Shown here: positions 34,322 to 46,605 of the stretch, in pieces | Layout: each line of letters begins with the position of its first letter | Numbering within the stretch: the stretch's first letter is position 1 | DNA from: Isoetes taiwanensis | Lineage: Eukaryota > Streptophyta > Lycopodiopsida > Isoetales > Isoetaceae | Assembly: GCA_021234155.1 (NCBI GenBank) | Contig: JAJEKV010000006.1 | Coordinates: 21,195,673-21,259,672, forward strand | Reading direction: 5' to 3' | DNA: 64,000 nt | Position numbers and translations under genes: made by a program | Notes under the pieces: model-generated | Seen by the model: only the letters and a program-made list of their open reading frames with translations | Databases searched by the model: none | Told to the model about the DNA's origin: nothing

Positions 34322-36790
34322 ATGCCATCAGTTCCTAAAAGGAAGAGAGTGGATCTCCCTCATTTTAGAAAAAAATGTTTGCACAATAGCAATCCAGCAC
34401 CTCAACAACAGCAGGCTTTAAGAAGGATGGTTAGAGGAGGCTGGTCAGTTGAAAATATGCTTGAAGCACTTAGGATGTTAGATAGTAAAGAGATACTTAA
34501 CGATCGGGGAAGTTTAAGACGCAGTTAACATTCCCGAATCTTCTGCTCGAAATTGGATGAGAGGAAAGCATAACAAGAAAGTCGGCCGGAACCTAAGTGT
34601 TTAAGCGGTGAGCAAGAAATGGAGCTAAAGAAGTGGGCACTAGATAGAGAGTAGCGGCGAGGCATGGGAGTAACAAAAGAACAATTCAAGATGAAGGCAA
34701 AGAAAATAGGTGAAGGCAATGCGCGCCGGCATTATGGGCAAATGGCCAGCCAGGAGACAAATGGTGGAATTTATTCAAGAAAAGGCACCCTGATATTGCA
34801 CTGAGATCTACAGAAACTTTAGATATGGTACGAGGACGAGCAATGAATCCTACAACACTTGGGTGCTTCTACACAACTTTACAAGGAGTTTATAGCCACT
34901 TTAACTTTGATCCTAGCCATATCTGGAATGCGGATGAAACGGGCATTCAAGCAGGAAAGTTAGTGGCTTAAGAGTTATATCTAAGAAAGGAAGTAGGGTC
35001 ATCCATGAGATGGTGATGAGAAACCAGAGTGGGTGACTGCTTTTAGCTTGTTGTAATGATTCTCAAGATTATATGCCTAACTTTTACATTTTCAAAGGCA
35101 ATAGGCTAAGAGCAAATCATGTTGTTAATTGTGAGGTTGGCGCTGGTATGTCCGTGTAGCCTGAGGCTTGGATGACTAGTGAATTGTTCATATTTTGGTT
35201 GAAAGAACATTTTAAGACTAATGTACCTGGGGGTGTTGATGAAAATAATCCACATCTTATAATCTTAGATGGACATGGCAGTCATGTAGAAGATCATGTC
35301 ATCCTTCTAGCCAGATCTCTAGGAATTCATCTTGTAATTCTACCAAAATTCATACTTCTCACAAAATGCAACCACTTGATATGGCGGTTTTGGACCATTT
35401 AAGCAATATTTCAGAGAAATAGAGTTGAATACATGAATGATGGCACCTTGGAGCCAAATAAGGCACAATTAGCGTATGTTGATGTAATTTCCAAGTTCTT
35501 TCCTTTGTTAGGTTGACCTTATTATTCTTGTGCGAGTTTAATTTCGAAAGCATTGTCTCTGGCTAATCCGAAATATTAGAGTCGGGCTTCAAAGCCACTC
35601 GGGATTTGGCCATTAAATCCTACCGTAATAGACGGTTTTATTACTATTGTATCCTCAACAACTTGTTAGATTAGACTGCTTTGAAGAATGTGGCCATTAA
35701 ACCTGCTATTATAGATCGTCCCATTCTCAAGAACATCTGTTGTACTCCAAGATCTCCAACTTGAGGATTAAGAAGATATCGATCCTCTTTAGGGCCACAT
35801 GATCATAAGCAGCACTTGGATGATGCATTAGTGCCAAGGTGAGTTTATTAACTCTTGAAATTACTAATGACATTTAGCAAGTGTTTATTCGAAAAACTTT
35901 GTTTGATCATTTTCTCTTATACGAGAATTCAAGGACTAGAAATATTGATGAATGTGGCTCTTTGCTGATCAAAATTTGGTCCAAGCAACTTTGAAAAGCA
36001 TGCTTTTCCATCCACAACAGTTCGCCCAAGCATGTTGCTTTATTTACACTTTAGGTCTATGATCTAGAAGATAGAAGGAAATATCTGGGTCCATTGGTCG
36101 CCAATTGACATGGGTGTCTTTGTCTTTAGTCGTGCTTGTTTTTGAAATTGGCCCGAATGACAAATAAACAAGTCAAAAGCCCCATGGTTTGTGCATGATC
36201 ATTCGATCGCTTTAACTTTCAATTTTGAATGCAAAGGTATAAACAAGTTTATTATAAACGCGTTATTTATTTGGCACGCTCAAGTGAAAACAAGTCAAGA
36301 GTTGGGGAATACGTCGGATCAAATTGAGCAGGGAGAATGTTGTACAACCAGAGATGATTATATTAACTATAATAATAAGTAGAATTTTTGGTCATAACTG
36401 ATTATTAGATGTCTTGACGGTTTATAAATTTGAACTTATTATGTATTTGTTTGAATTGCAAGAATTAATGTTTGACGATCTCTGAGCAAGAACGGATTAG
36501 ATGCATTTGTTGCACCATCTAGATTAGTGACATCCATGCTCGAAACTCCATCTAACGCAGCTACATTACCTAAAAATCCTCAAGTGCATTACATTACAAG
36601 TGGTGGGTGGATTAAAGTCTGCAGGAAGAGAGGGCTAGAAAAGCCGAGGTTTGAAAGCATTAAGAAACAAAAGGCGAAAGAAAAAAGGCAGCTCAAGCAA
36701 GAAAGAGAAAGAGAAGGAATTAATTGAGGTAGGTAGGAAACGAAGGAAAGAAGAGAAAGAGATGCAAAAGAATAGAATAGAATAGAATAG
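34322..36790 (+). pseudogene. pogo/Tigger-like (DDE_1, Tc1-mariner superfamily) transposase, decayed or frameshifted
   Basis: N-terminus MPSVPKRKRVDLPHF, then a psq-type helix-turn-helix (VENMLEALRMLDSKEIL, then IPESSARNWMRGK after a frame change) and a second DNA-binding helix region (KKWALDRE, GVTKEQFKMKAKKI). The catalytic DDE_1 core follows: KKRHPDIALRSTETLD, IWNADETGI (first Asp, codon at 34933), LIILDGHGSH (second Asp, 35268) and KMQPLDMAVF (third Asp, 35378; spacing to the second about 36 residues, typical of pogo-like DDxD enzymes). C-terminal GIWPLNPTVI (about 35606-35635) is another family signature, and a Lys/Glu-rich tail reads at 36600-36780. In-frame stops include TAG 34652 and TGA about 35034. 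The three Asp codons lie in three different frames. It would cut and paste its own element; this copy cannot encode an enzyme as read. Confidence 0.85.
35640..36520. other. interior of the pogo-like element, low-similarity or inserted sequence
   Basis: After the GIWPLNPTVI signature a diverged duplicate occurs (GTGGCCATTAAACCTGCTA near 35688). Then follow about 800 bases in which no transposase motif can be read until the basic tail near 36527. This may be a linker of the transposase, an insertion, or non-coding sequence if the tail belongs to something else. Confidence 0.4.
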
Positions 36791-36792
36791 AA
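36771..36792. repeat. (GAATA)n short microsatellite
   Basis: Four AGAATAGAAT-type units at 36768-36792, directly after the Lys/Glu-rich coding tail. Confidence 0.8.
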
Positions 36793-37500
36793 GGCGAGGT
36801 TGAATGGGAGGTCACACCGTAAGATTGAGAAGCCTCTTATATGGTATGGGCCGGCGTCACATTCCTTTATGTCAGCCCAGAGAAATTGACATAGTTGCAT
36901 ATGAGATGAGAAAGAGGAGGTTTTTGCTACTGAAGAGCAAAAAACAAAGTTTAAAATGAAACGCACTAATTTGCTCAAAACGCACTTCAAAAGGAATCTT
37001 TGAAAGATTCCTAAAATCCCAAAAAGGTCCCTTTCATGGTATATTTGTGACAAGTGTGACAATTTGAAAATTTTAGGCATCATTTTTGAGGGGGTTATGA
37101 ACTTAGCTTCCATTCAAAATTGTTTGACATCCCTTTTGGCCCCCTAGTTTGGTTTGAGAAATAGTAATATTTTCAAAAACTAAACAAAATAGACATTGAA
37201 AAACAAAAAGCACACTAAAAGTGCCAAAAGGTATTTTATTCAAAGTTTTCAAAATCACTACAAAACTATGAACAAAACCGTAAAAAATGCAACACATTTT
37301 TACATTGCCTCATTAAAGCAAACATTTTCACATGAAAGTATGCCTCATTGAACAAGCTTACACTTTGAAGCACAAGTTGGAGTCGAAGACGCCTCTGCCT
37401 TATATATATACTTGCTCTTATTTGCTCATCCGTCTTGCTATAGACTTATGTATACCGCGATGACAATGCGTGGACATAACGTTTTCAAAATAAATTTCGG

Positions 37501-37773
37501 GTGGTATAAATTTATACCACAATAGGTATCTTTGTCGCGGATATAACATGCGAGAGAGTTGCATGGTATAAATTTATACCGAAATGGACTCGGCGGTACA
37601 AATTTATACCGCAAGTGGACTCGGCGGTATAAATTTATACCCATGAGCTCTCTCTCGATTATCATGAGAGCTCCCACCTGTATAAATTTATACCGGTGAG
37701 AGCTCCCATTATTATCATGAGAGCTCTCGGTATAAATTTATCTGCAACGACTCTCTCGGTATAAATTTATACC
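37501..37773. repeat. cluster of the perfect palindrome GGTATAAATTTATACC
   Basis: Four perfect copies of this 16-base self-complementary sequence (37503-37518, 37565-37580, 37626-37641, 37758-37773) and at least three near copies (37595-37610, about 37679-37695, about 37729-37741) lie within 273 bases. The first extends to a 20-base palindrome. Between them recur GAGAGCTC and ATCATGAGAGCTC elements, themselves partly self-complementary. Further variants occur near 37960-38001 and 38689-38706. Non-coding. Confidence 0.9.
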
Positions 37774-37850
37774 CAGCATGACAACCTTTCTTCGACAATC
37801 AATTTATACACATATATATGTGTATATATATGATAATATATATACATACT

Positions 37851-37852
<2 letters not shown>

Positions 37853-37937
<85 letters not shown>
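37853..37937. repeat. (AT)n microsatellite, about 85 bases
   Basis: Uninterrupted AT dinucleotides seen directly, with a shorter run at about 38023-38049. Flanked by the palindrome cluster on both sides. Confidence 0.95.
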
Positions 37938-37939
<2 letters not shown>

Positions 37940-39211
37940 TAAGAAAAGAGAACTCTTTATGGTATAAATCTATACGGGAGAAATCCAGATAAATTTATAC
38001 CTAATTGCATATATATAAAATGTTTATATATATATATATATATATATATGGGATCGAAGAGGTAAAGTATATATAAATGTAAAATCTTTTGGGGTCTTTC
38101 TTACTCACAAAAGGGTTTGGCAACCTGAAAACTACTAAAGTAACACACATAAGGGATAATTTTACACACTTTTCTTAGTTTTTAGTCTAAAAAAAGTTCT
38201 AAAAGCGGTTCTAAAATTTCTGAGCTTGTAATGCAATGTTAGAACATAAAGTAGTCGAATCATGTTGTTATTTCTACTTTTTTTTCTCTACATACATGCG
38301 AACTTCACTTCAGGCAGCTAAAACATTGCTACTAAAGGTAAAGAACTCCAAAATATTATGGTGACACAGGTGTTTGACTAGAAGGAAACCACGTGGTTTA
38401 TCCAGAGGGGAGCGAGGAGTAGCAACCCCTCAGAAGTTTACCTATTTATTTACAAAATATTTCGGAAAGGGTAAGGCAGACGAATACTTCACTGCCAGAG
38501 AAATGTGCATGGTGCCCACTGCTACAGATGACGTAATTGTGATGAATATGCTCAACATTGCTAAGGAGATCACTATCTCCTGAGCATCACCATGTTGTAG
38601 ATTGGTATGTGCGTTCAAAAATACATCTCCGAGAATAAAAAAGGAGGGCATGTAATCACATGGCTTCATTACTTCAACTTTGTATCCTCGGTATATAAAT
38701 TTATATTGCATCATCAACTAAAACTTCAGCTTAACTACAAAATATCGTGGATGTATTGGTAATTGTAATACTATGTGATGCAAAAACAATGGTTTGTCAT
38801 TCAAGAAGTTTGTTCAACTGCCTCCCAATGTGTTTTAAGATCCATTAGGATGTTCACCAAAATGGTTGTGAAATAACAAATTTCCTGTCTTCTAAAACAG
38901 CCTAATATAAAAATTTTTCGGGGACAAGGTACAAAAGCATCTAATTTCTTCATACAATTTGCCCCATAGTAAATCTTTGAATTTCATTGTAGTTCTTTTC
39001 CCCCTACAATGGGATTTTTTTTGTGTGTGTGTTTTTCCTTAATACTAAGTCTTCTTAAAATGTCTCTTTTTTCACGGCAGCGCTTTATAAATCTTTGGAC
39101 TAAAGGTAATAAAAAGACCCTTTTTAGAGGGATTTCAGAATTTTATAAATTTTCAGAAGGAATCTTTCAAACGCACTTCTTAAATAAGTGTGTTTCATTT
39201 TAAACCTTGTT

Positions 39212-42200
39212 AAAAGGGAAACTAATGTCAATGGACGAACAAACTAGTAGTGGTGAGTATACTCTAGGTATGACTTAAATGTTTTTGCTCCATTATTATG
39301 TGAATATGAATTGTCTTTTTTCAGGTACAACCAATGGAGAACAGTCATTCCAATGACCATCTTAAAGGACATCATGATTTCTTCTTCTTGCTTTTGATAA
39401 AAGACAATCAATTCAAGGTTGTTTTATAGAAAGACATTTGTAAATAATTCATAGCAATATCAATGTGTTTCTGTAAATACCACTTCTGTTGATTATTTTG
39501 ATACTTGTTTTACGAAGAAATAAGCTCTTTTATTAGTCCTAAACAGTAAGGTAATTGTAAGCCCTTATTGACAAGGGGATTGGATAGTTAGGTAGCCTTG
39601 CATGGGCAATTCTGCACCCTCGATGGCTATCTTGTAGCCTATATGGTGTTTGCCTTAGCCACAGTGGTACCTATACCCCATCACTTTGAAGATTCATATG
39701 TTGAGCTCGCAATGCCGGTTTGGTATTTCGGAGGATAAGTGCTATGGAGCATCTCCTTGGGCATGTTGCAGCGTGGAGCACCACGACTTACAAGGCGCCT
39801 ATGTAGTAGGCATATGGATTTACAGCGCTTAAGTGCGCGACCAACGGACACCCCCTCCCTATGTAAAGCAATGAGCATCATGAAAAAATGTTTGAAAATG
39901 TCTCCAGAGTTAAAAGAAAAACACTAAACTAATAAGCAAGAACTTACAGGGACCATTTTTCTGCCTACTTTTTCTTATGGTTGTTCTTTTCATAGTGAAT
40001 AAACTAAAGAAATATCCTAATTGCCAAATTCATTTGGGTTCTTTGTTCTATTAACAATCCGAATTTCTTGTTCTACTCTGTGATTCACATGCGGGTCAAT
40101 AATAACTGGCACTTCTTCTTTAGTAAATGGTGGACTTTCGCAAAAATTCTCTGCCTTCCTCGATACTGAACCAAGCTCCCACTCTTAAATCCGGTCTTCC
40201 AGCTCTTAAATCCGATTGATGCACTCCAAAATTCGGTTCTTGCCAATATGGCGTAGACATGGCCAAGGTGAGGCGAGCCTTAGCACATAACCAAGGTCAA
40301 CAAAAAAAATTGGAGCAGAACCCGAAGTTCGAGGAAATCTTGATGATCCGGCTTGTTTAAATCCTTCTTTGGAGCTAAAGAACTCGGATCGATATGCCCT
40401 TATGAGCGGCCGTTTTGACGCCACGGCATTCTCGAAGGACGCCATAGCCGCCAGATCTTTGCAACGTGTCAAAAAAAAATTATTACAAGAATGTTGCGCA
40501 TCTAAAATGTCTAGCGATGTCGTGATCATAGAAGCGTCCTATAATATTATCTACTTATTTAAAAAGTTTCTTGGGTTCTTTGCTGATTTTTCGGCGTTAC
40601 ATTTGCCCGGAAAATGCATTTTCGGCCAAAAATCAGTATTTTCCCGTTGCCCCTTTCCCTTAAAAATTTGGCCGATAAAATTAACACGAAAGCAAGCTTG
40701 GATGAGCAAATATAATCGTGGGTGGTGATCTACTGGCGGTGATCGCTTTGATGATGGGCTCTTTAACGGCCTCTTCCTAAGGGTTTCCTTCCTCGATAAA
40801 TGTTTCCATTAGAACTTGGCGGTGTTACGGAGGGCTTGGGTAGCTTGGCGCCAGAGTTGGAGCTTGGGGCGACTTGGAGCTTAAATTAGCACCCTTAGAG
40901 CTTGGGCTTTGTTTTTATATTTCTTGCTTCTAAACTTATTGCTGATCTCTATTATCTGATCCGGCCCTATTTTACCCCTGTTTTTAGAGGGATAACATCG
41001 AGCCATGCCCGTGAGCCATTTTGGAAGCGTCAACGGGTGCAGACTAGGTAGATTTCAATTTTTTTGTTTCAATTTCTGTTTTGCTTCATCCGGTTTTCCT
41101 GTTTATTTAGCTTATCATTTATTGTTTTGTTCATTCCTCTCTAAATTTGGAGCAAGTTTTTTTTGTTTAACCCACGGGTTAGGTTGCTCGTGCATGTAAA
41201 TATCCTCTTTCTCGTCCCTTATAATCCAACTTTGCCAAAGCTCTTCAAAACAATCATAAACAACAAAATTCGTGAAAGCTCTTCCGAAGTTCGAGAAAAA
41301 TCCGTGAATAAAAAAACCCACAATGCATGTTTAATCCATGTTTTGATTTACGCTCTAATGTTTTGCCCTTTCTATTTCTTATACATTGCGATTTGCCCTA
41401 TTTTCGATTTCAAGCAATCTCCGTTTTTTGGCCATTTCGATTCTCAATATTTGCTCAACAATAGTGCATGCTTCATTTGGTTTTTTTTTTCATTTCGTTT
41501 TGGTTCTTGCAAAGGGCGTTTTGTTCTCTCATTTATATTAAGCTAATTGAATAATTTATCCGAACTCGCCATATATCGGTTAAATCATACAGGAACACAG
41601 GAGATATGACTATCTTCTTCCACATGGCTAATGGTTTCTATCACTTGAGGTATCAGCTTTGCATTTCAAGCGTTCCATTTAATGTATGTGCATAGAGTAT
41701 TTGTGCAAGTGCTAATCGTGGTATGGATGCACATTAGAGCTACAAGAAATTAGATTGTGCTTAATCCACCTGGGAATTAAGATTGATAGATGAAGGTCAA
41801 GTTATATAGACGACTCCCATCTGAGCTCTGGCAATTTGGCTCCGTATGCTTTTGTGACCAGCCAACTTTCTGCAACTTCTGCTGCTAAATCTTCATCTAC
41901 AAGGTTTTTCTTCTACTTTACTATACATATTCTTCTCCTTTGTCTCAAAGACTGCTATAGCTATTGTCGAAATGTTACCTTAAAGACTGTTTGGTGCTAT
42001 GGTTATTGTCAAAATGTTATCAGGTGGAAATAGACATAGTGCATTCCAATAACAATTGCATAGGCTTGAAATACTTCCAATTTCATTTTTTATGGAGCTG
42101 AATGTTTTGCCAAACATATGACATATCAACCTGATCCTATCACATAGACATATTTCTTGGAAAACTTCCGAATTGTGTTTTTGAGAATTGGGAATACAAT

Positions 42201-43674
42201 CATAAAACTGTGGGTCATTGTAAAATTGATCATAAGAACTAACCCTTTCAGCAATAATTATGTACTTGCCACATGGACTTTTTGAGTTGATATACTGCCA
42301 TATTGTTCTCTGCAGGTTTTGTTCGGGACTATTAAGGCAGAAGGCAACAACAGACATGTACCAGCAGCATATCATTTGGACCCTGCACAATTATGGACAT
42401 TCAATTTAACCTTAGAACCTATAGTGCAAGCCCATGCCCATGCATCATGAATCGTGTACCCCAGAGGGTAAGGCTATTAGAATATAAAGGCAAGTTAGTT
42501 CCATCGTTAGGTATGCTCCCGACATTGTTGCTAACATATTAACAAATGCTATGCACAAAGTGTTAAAACCTTTTAAATATATTGGCAAAATTTGTTAACT
42601 ACATTAATGAACTTGAACTTGAAAATGCCGGATGCAATGTATTTCATTGTTGCAATTTAATCTCAAGTGCGACATATATACATATGTTAAAATAATCCAA
42701 TTTTTTCTTTTAAAGTTGCTATGCTTCCCTTTTGCCCTGACTAATACTCCAAACATTTTTTCTGCATCATTGAACACACATTGTGTTCATTATAAACTAT
42801 TAAATTAAATTCAATTAAATTATAATACATATGAGCTTAAAAGCATATTTACATCCAACAACTTTACCATCAAAGAAATACCCTCACGTTGTTTGGTGCA
42901 TTCATTTTGCAATATAATCCCGTCGATCCGAGACATCGGATCGACATTCTAGGATGGGGCGAGCATGTATGTTTTGCATGCATGCATGCGGGCGACATAC
43001 CCTTCCCCGTTGGGGTTTCGCTATTTTAGGCTTCCTCTTCTCTCAAGAGTACCTTATTCTCTTTGACCCACCCTCCCCTTCTTTGTTTATTGTATTAGGC
43101 AAATTTCTGTTATCATGTTTTCTTCCACCCGGGTGATGTTTTTTTTCCACCCCGGGTGATGCTATCCTCCGGTATGTTTGTGTTGTCTAGTTTGTTGTGT
43201 TGATGATGTGTGGTCTGAGCCGCATCTGCTTCGACTTCTCCATGCGGGGTTTTTGGGAGCCATTTCTATGCCCCTTCGCGTTTGTCAAGCCCTTGTCGGG
43301 GCTTTATCACTAGGTTTTCCTCGAAACCCAAAGGGAGGGGGTTTTTAATCCCGTGATAAGCTTTTCAGGTACATCGACCACTCATCTATTAGCATTGTAT
43401 TTTTGGGGTCCAAATGATATATTGGATTTTCCCTTTATTTTTTTCGTGGGTAGTTAAGCATGTGTGCGGCTACCCAAGGTCCATTGTAGAAAATCTGTGA
43501 GATGAATGAGATGAATTGTGGTTTGGGGGTATAGGTGAAGAATACTATTGTGAATATCAACACGCGTGCACATAAGAATATTAAAGGCCAAGAAAAAAAT
43601 ATATGCTAAGACATTGGCAGCACATCGCTATTCTTAGTATATGTTAAGATAGATATGAGGGTAGTTACATACGT
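39212..43674. other. intergenic sequence, no gene recognised
   Basis: The best open frame is 40369-40728 (plus, 119 codons, reading MELKNSDRYALMSGRF near its start). A short frame upstream, MAKVRRALAHNQGQ from 40251, looks charged and helical like a retrotransposon capsid N-terminus. Neither has a diagnostic motif. A 127-codon plus frame at 41163-41546 and a 136-codon minus frame at 41980-42390 look like chance AT-rich frames. A short duplication ACCCGGGTGATG occurs at 43127 and 43150. Confidence 0.4.
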
Positions 43675-44160
43675 GGGTGTTACATATCCATATCGATCCG
43701 CCGTCCCATTTTAAAGGTGGCGTGTCATGATGCGGATGTGGCATGCACAACATGTATGTGACCCTTGGATCAAAAAGGGAAGGATAAATCCTAGCCCTTG
43801 ATTTTTGCAAGGAAGGTGCAAAGAAGGTCCCTTAAAAGTGCTTTTTAGTGCAGCCAATCTCAGCCATTGGATCAAAAGGGGGAGGTGAAATCTTGACCAT
43901 TAAGTATTTTATTTAATTGCAATTATTTATTAAAGGAGGTGAGGTGACACCCTTATTTAATAAAAAAAGTAGTGATGTGGCATCAACATTTATGAATGGA
44001 CTTTCTAGGAAGCTTCTTTTGTATAATCATCTTCGAAGGCCCGTAACTTACAGTAAGGGGGTCAGATGAAGGTGGGGCCCACGCCATTAGATTCCTCTCG
44101 TCCAGAGCTTTCAAAATAGTGGTGCTTTGGCATCATTAAAATTAAATAATAGTCAATGTG
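43675..44160 (+). repeat. spacer module of the GAATCT family, block 2 first copy
   Basis: It carries the landmark order CTTGGATCAAAAAGGGAAGG, CCTAGCCCTTGATTTTTGC, CATTGGATCAAAAGGGGGAGG, AAAGGAGGTGAGGTGACACC, AAGCTTC and ATTCCTCTCGTCCAGAGC. It is diverged from the copies at 19801 and 51661 but clearly colinear. The ATGCATG-rich part is reduced to GGCATGCACAACATGTATG. Confidence 0.8.
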
Positions 44161-45315
44161 ATCTAATCATTCTAGAATCTTCTTGGAATCATGGAATCTT
44201 ACGGTAGGAGAATCTCCGAGAATCTTCATGGGATCTTAGAGAATCTAGAGGAACCTCATTGGAATCACAAGAGAATCCTTGAGAATCTAAGGAATCCAAT
44301 GGAATCTTCATTAAATATTTTAGAATCTAGGAGAATGTTGGTGCAATGAATCTTCATAGGAACTAGAGAATCTAGGAGAATCTATATAGAATATTAGGGA
44401 ATCTTGGGGAATCTAGAGGAATCTTGAGATAACCTTTGAAATCTAAGTAGGAATCTGAGGAATCTTCATAGAATCTTGGAGAATCTATGGGGAATCTCGA
44501 TGGAATCTTGGAGAATCTAAGGAATCTTGATAGAATCTTGGAGAATCTAAAGGGAATCTTTGTAGAATCCAATGGAATCTAAGGGAATCTAGGGAATCTA
44601 TAGAAATCTCAAGAGAATCTCGGGAGAATCTCGAACCTTCATAAAATCTTGCTGACAATTTAGGGAAATCTTAATGGAATCTTGGAGAATCTAAAGGAAT
44701 CTATATAGGATCTTCAATAATCTAAGAGATTATTGACATAGAATATTTAGGAATCTAAGGGAATCTTGAGAGAATCTTTGAGGACCTAGGCCAAATCTAA
44801 AAGGAATCTCCATGAAATCTTCCGAGAATTTAAGGAAACTTGATGGAATCTTGGAGAATTTTGAGGAATCTACATGTAATCCATGGGAATCTTGAAGAAT
44901 CTTTAGAGATCCACAAGAATCTAAATGGATCTTAATAAAATCTTTGAGACTCCGGGAATCTTCATGGAATCTTAGAGAATCTAAATTGGTAACCTTTATA
45001 GAATCTAAGGGAATCTAGGGTAACCTACATAGAACCTTGACAAACCCGAAGAATCTTGGAATATTCTTTTGGGAATTTGAAAGAACCCTCAAGAGAATCT
45101 TAGGAACCTATGGGAATCTTAGAAGAATATTTGAAAATCTAGGAGAATTTAAAAGTAATGTCTATAGAATCTTATAGAATCTCAAGGGATTATGAAGGGA
45201 TCTTGTGGAATATAAGGGAAAATTGATGGAATCTCAAAGAATCTAGGGGAATCTTTACATTGCCTTAGAGAATCCAAGAGAGTCTTCATAGAATCTTCGT
45301 GGATGGCTCAAGATT
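44161..45315 (+). repeat. GAATCT-type minisatellite array, block 2a
   Basis: About 1.15 kb of GAATCT units in plus orientation, ending CATAGAATCTTCGTGGATGG. The minus-strand open frame at 44372-44572, read as repeated RFSKIPSRF-like peptides, is a translation of the array and not a gene. Confidence 0.87.
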
Positions 45316-45950
45316 TGGTTTCTGGTCGAATTTGTACAATCCCTCATAGTACAAACCACTTGTGTATATATAAAATTATTCTATGTGTCCTCCGTGGAAA
45401 CGATGCACCCATGGTTTATATAATGTGCTAAAAATATGTGACATGCTTCTTTGTCGCCGGATTGGGGCACCGGTTGTGTGGCTAAACCCGCCATTGATTA
45501 TGGATGGGTCATGCATGGGGCATGCATGGCTATGCATGAGGGCATGCAACACATCCCCTCGACCATTGGATAAAAAAGGAGGCCAAATCATGGCCCTTGA
45601 TTTTTTACCAGAAGGTGCAAGGAAGCTTCCTCCAAGTGAATTTGATAAAACCAATCTCCACCGTTAGATCAAAGGGGGGGAGGAGAAATCCTAGCCATTC
45701 ATTTTTTATTAAATTAGAGTTTTTATATTAAAGGAGGTGAGGTGTCACTCTTATTTAATGAAAAGGTAATGAGGTCTCGACCCCATTAATTATGAAGCTT
45801 TTATGGAAGCTTCCTTCTTTTGGTTGCCTTCAAACGACTTTATCTTGCGATCGAGATCTCTGATCAAAGTGGGACCCACAATCGCTAGATTCCTCTCATC
45901 AATGCTTTTAATGAGTAGTGGTTTGGCATCATTCCTGCAACCTCGGATTA
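45316..45950 (+). repeat. spacer module of the GAATCT family, block 2 second copy
   Basis: Full spacer: ACAATCCCTCATAGTACAAA, GTGTCCTCCGTGGAAACGAT, GATTGGGGCACCGG, GGGTCATGCATGGGGCATGC, two GGATAAAA/AGATCAAAGG segments, AAAGGAGGTGAGGTGTCAC, GAAGCTTTTATGGAAGCTTC and GCGATCGAGATCTC. Nearly the same sequence occurs at 49906-50396 and, inverted, at 46931-48035. Confidence 0.85.
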
Positions 45951-46605
45951 GGGAATCTTCATAGAACCTAAGGGAATCTAAAAAGAACCTATGTAGAAAC
46001 CCCTGGGAACTTAGAGGAATCTTGGAAAAATATTTGAGAATCAAGGAAATCTCAAGAGAATCTTAAGGAATCTATGGAATCTCAAAAGAATCTAGGGGAA
46101 TCTAAGAGAATCTTTAAAAATGCTTAAGAATCTAGGGAAATCTTGATGGAATCTTTGAGAATCTAGGGGAATCTTTATAGAATTTAAGACAATCTAGGAG
46201 AATCTACATAAAATCTTGGGGAATCTAAACGCATCTTCAAATAATATTTGAAAATCTAGGGGAATCTTTATATAGAGCCTTAAGAATCTAGAGGGATCTT
46301 AGTGGAATCTTCTGAATCGAATGAGAATCCAAAAAGTTTTAGGGAATCTTTGACAATAGGTGTGTTCTATAGAGGAATCTTCATAGAATCTAAGAGAATC
46401 TAGAAGAATCTACATGGAATCTTAGGAAGTCTAGAGGAATCTCAAGAGAATGTTGAGGAATCTAAGGGAATCTAAAGGAATCTTGGGATGACCTTTGGAA
46501 ATCGAGAAAATATAAAGAGAACCTTAAGGAATCTATAGGAATATGAAAAGATGGGAATCTAAGAGAATCTTCAAAAAATATTTGAGAATCTAGCAGAATC
46601 TTGAT
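45951..46605 (+). repeat. GAATCT-type minisatellite array, block 2b
   Basis: Unit for unit this array matches 50397-51080, sharing the oddities GTAGAAACC..TGGGAACTTAGAGG and GACAATAGGTGTGTTCTATA. It is therefore a duplicated segment together with its spacer. Confidence 0.87.

Larger units (their letters stand above)
36943..39211. mobile_element. segment bounded by inverted repeats, possible non-autonomous DNA element
   Basis: The left end, 36943 onward, reads AACAAAGTTTAAAATGAAAC, then GCACT ... GCGCACTTC-like sequence and GGAATCTTTGAAAGATTCC. The reverse complement of the right end, from 39211 leftward, reads AACAAGGTTTAAAATGAAAC, then CACACTTATTT, then GTGCGTTTGAAAGATTCC. The inverted match spans roughly 80-95 bases with small gaps. 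The 2.27-kb interval between them has no recognised gene. No target-site duplication could be fixed, so the exact ends and the element class are uncertain. Confidence 0.55.

Noticed and set aside
37853-37937. Replication origin or centromere-like element at the (AT)n
   Set aside because: A plain AT microsatellite explains it; no further evidence.
41163-41546. 127-codon plus-strand frame rich in Phe, Leu, Cys and Tyr
   Set aside because: AT-rich composition translates to a membrane-like peptide; no start context, splice signals or recognisable family.
41980-42390. 136-codon minus-strand frame
   Set aside because: No domain, unusual Cys-rich composition, and flanks without gene structure; most likely chance.
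44372-44572. Open frame encoding repeated RFSKIPSRF-like peptides
   Set aside because: Pure translation of the GAATCT array on the reverse strand; the reading depends on unit length and is not conserved between array copies.
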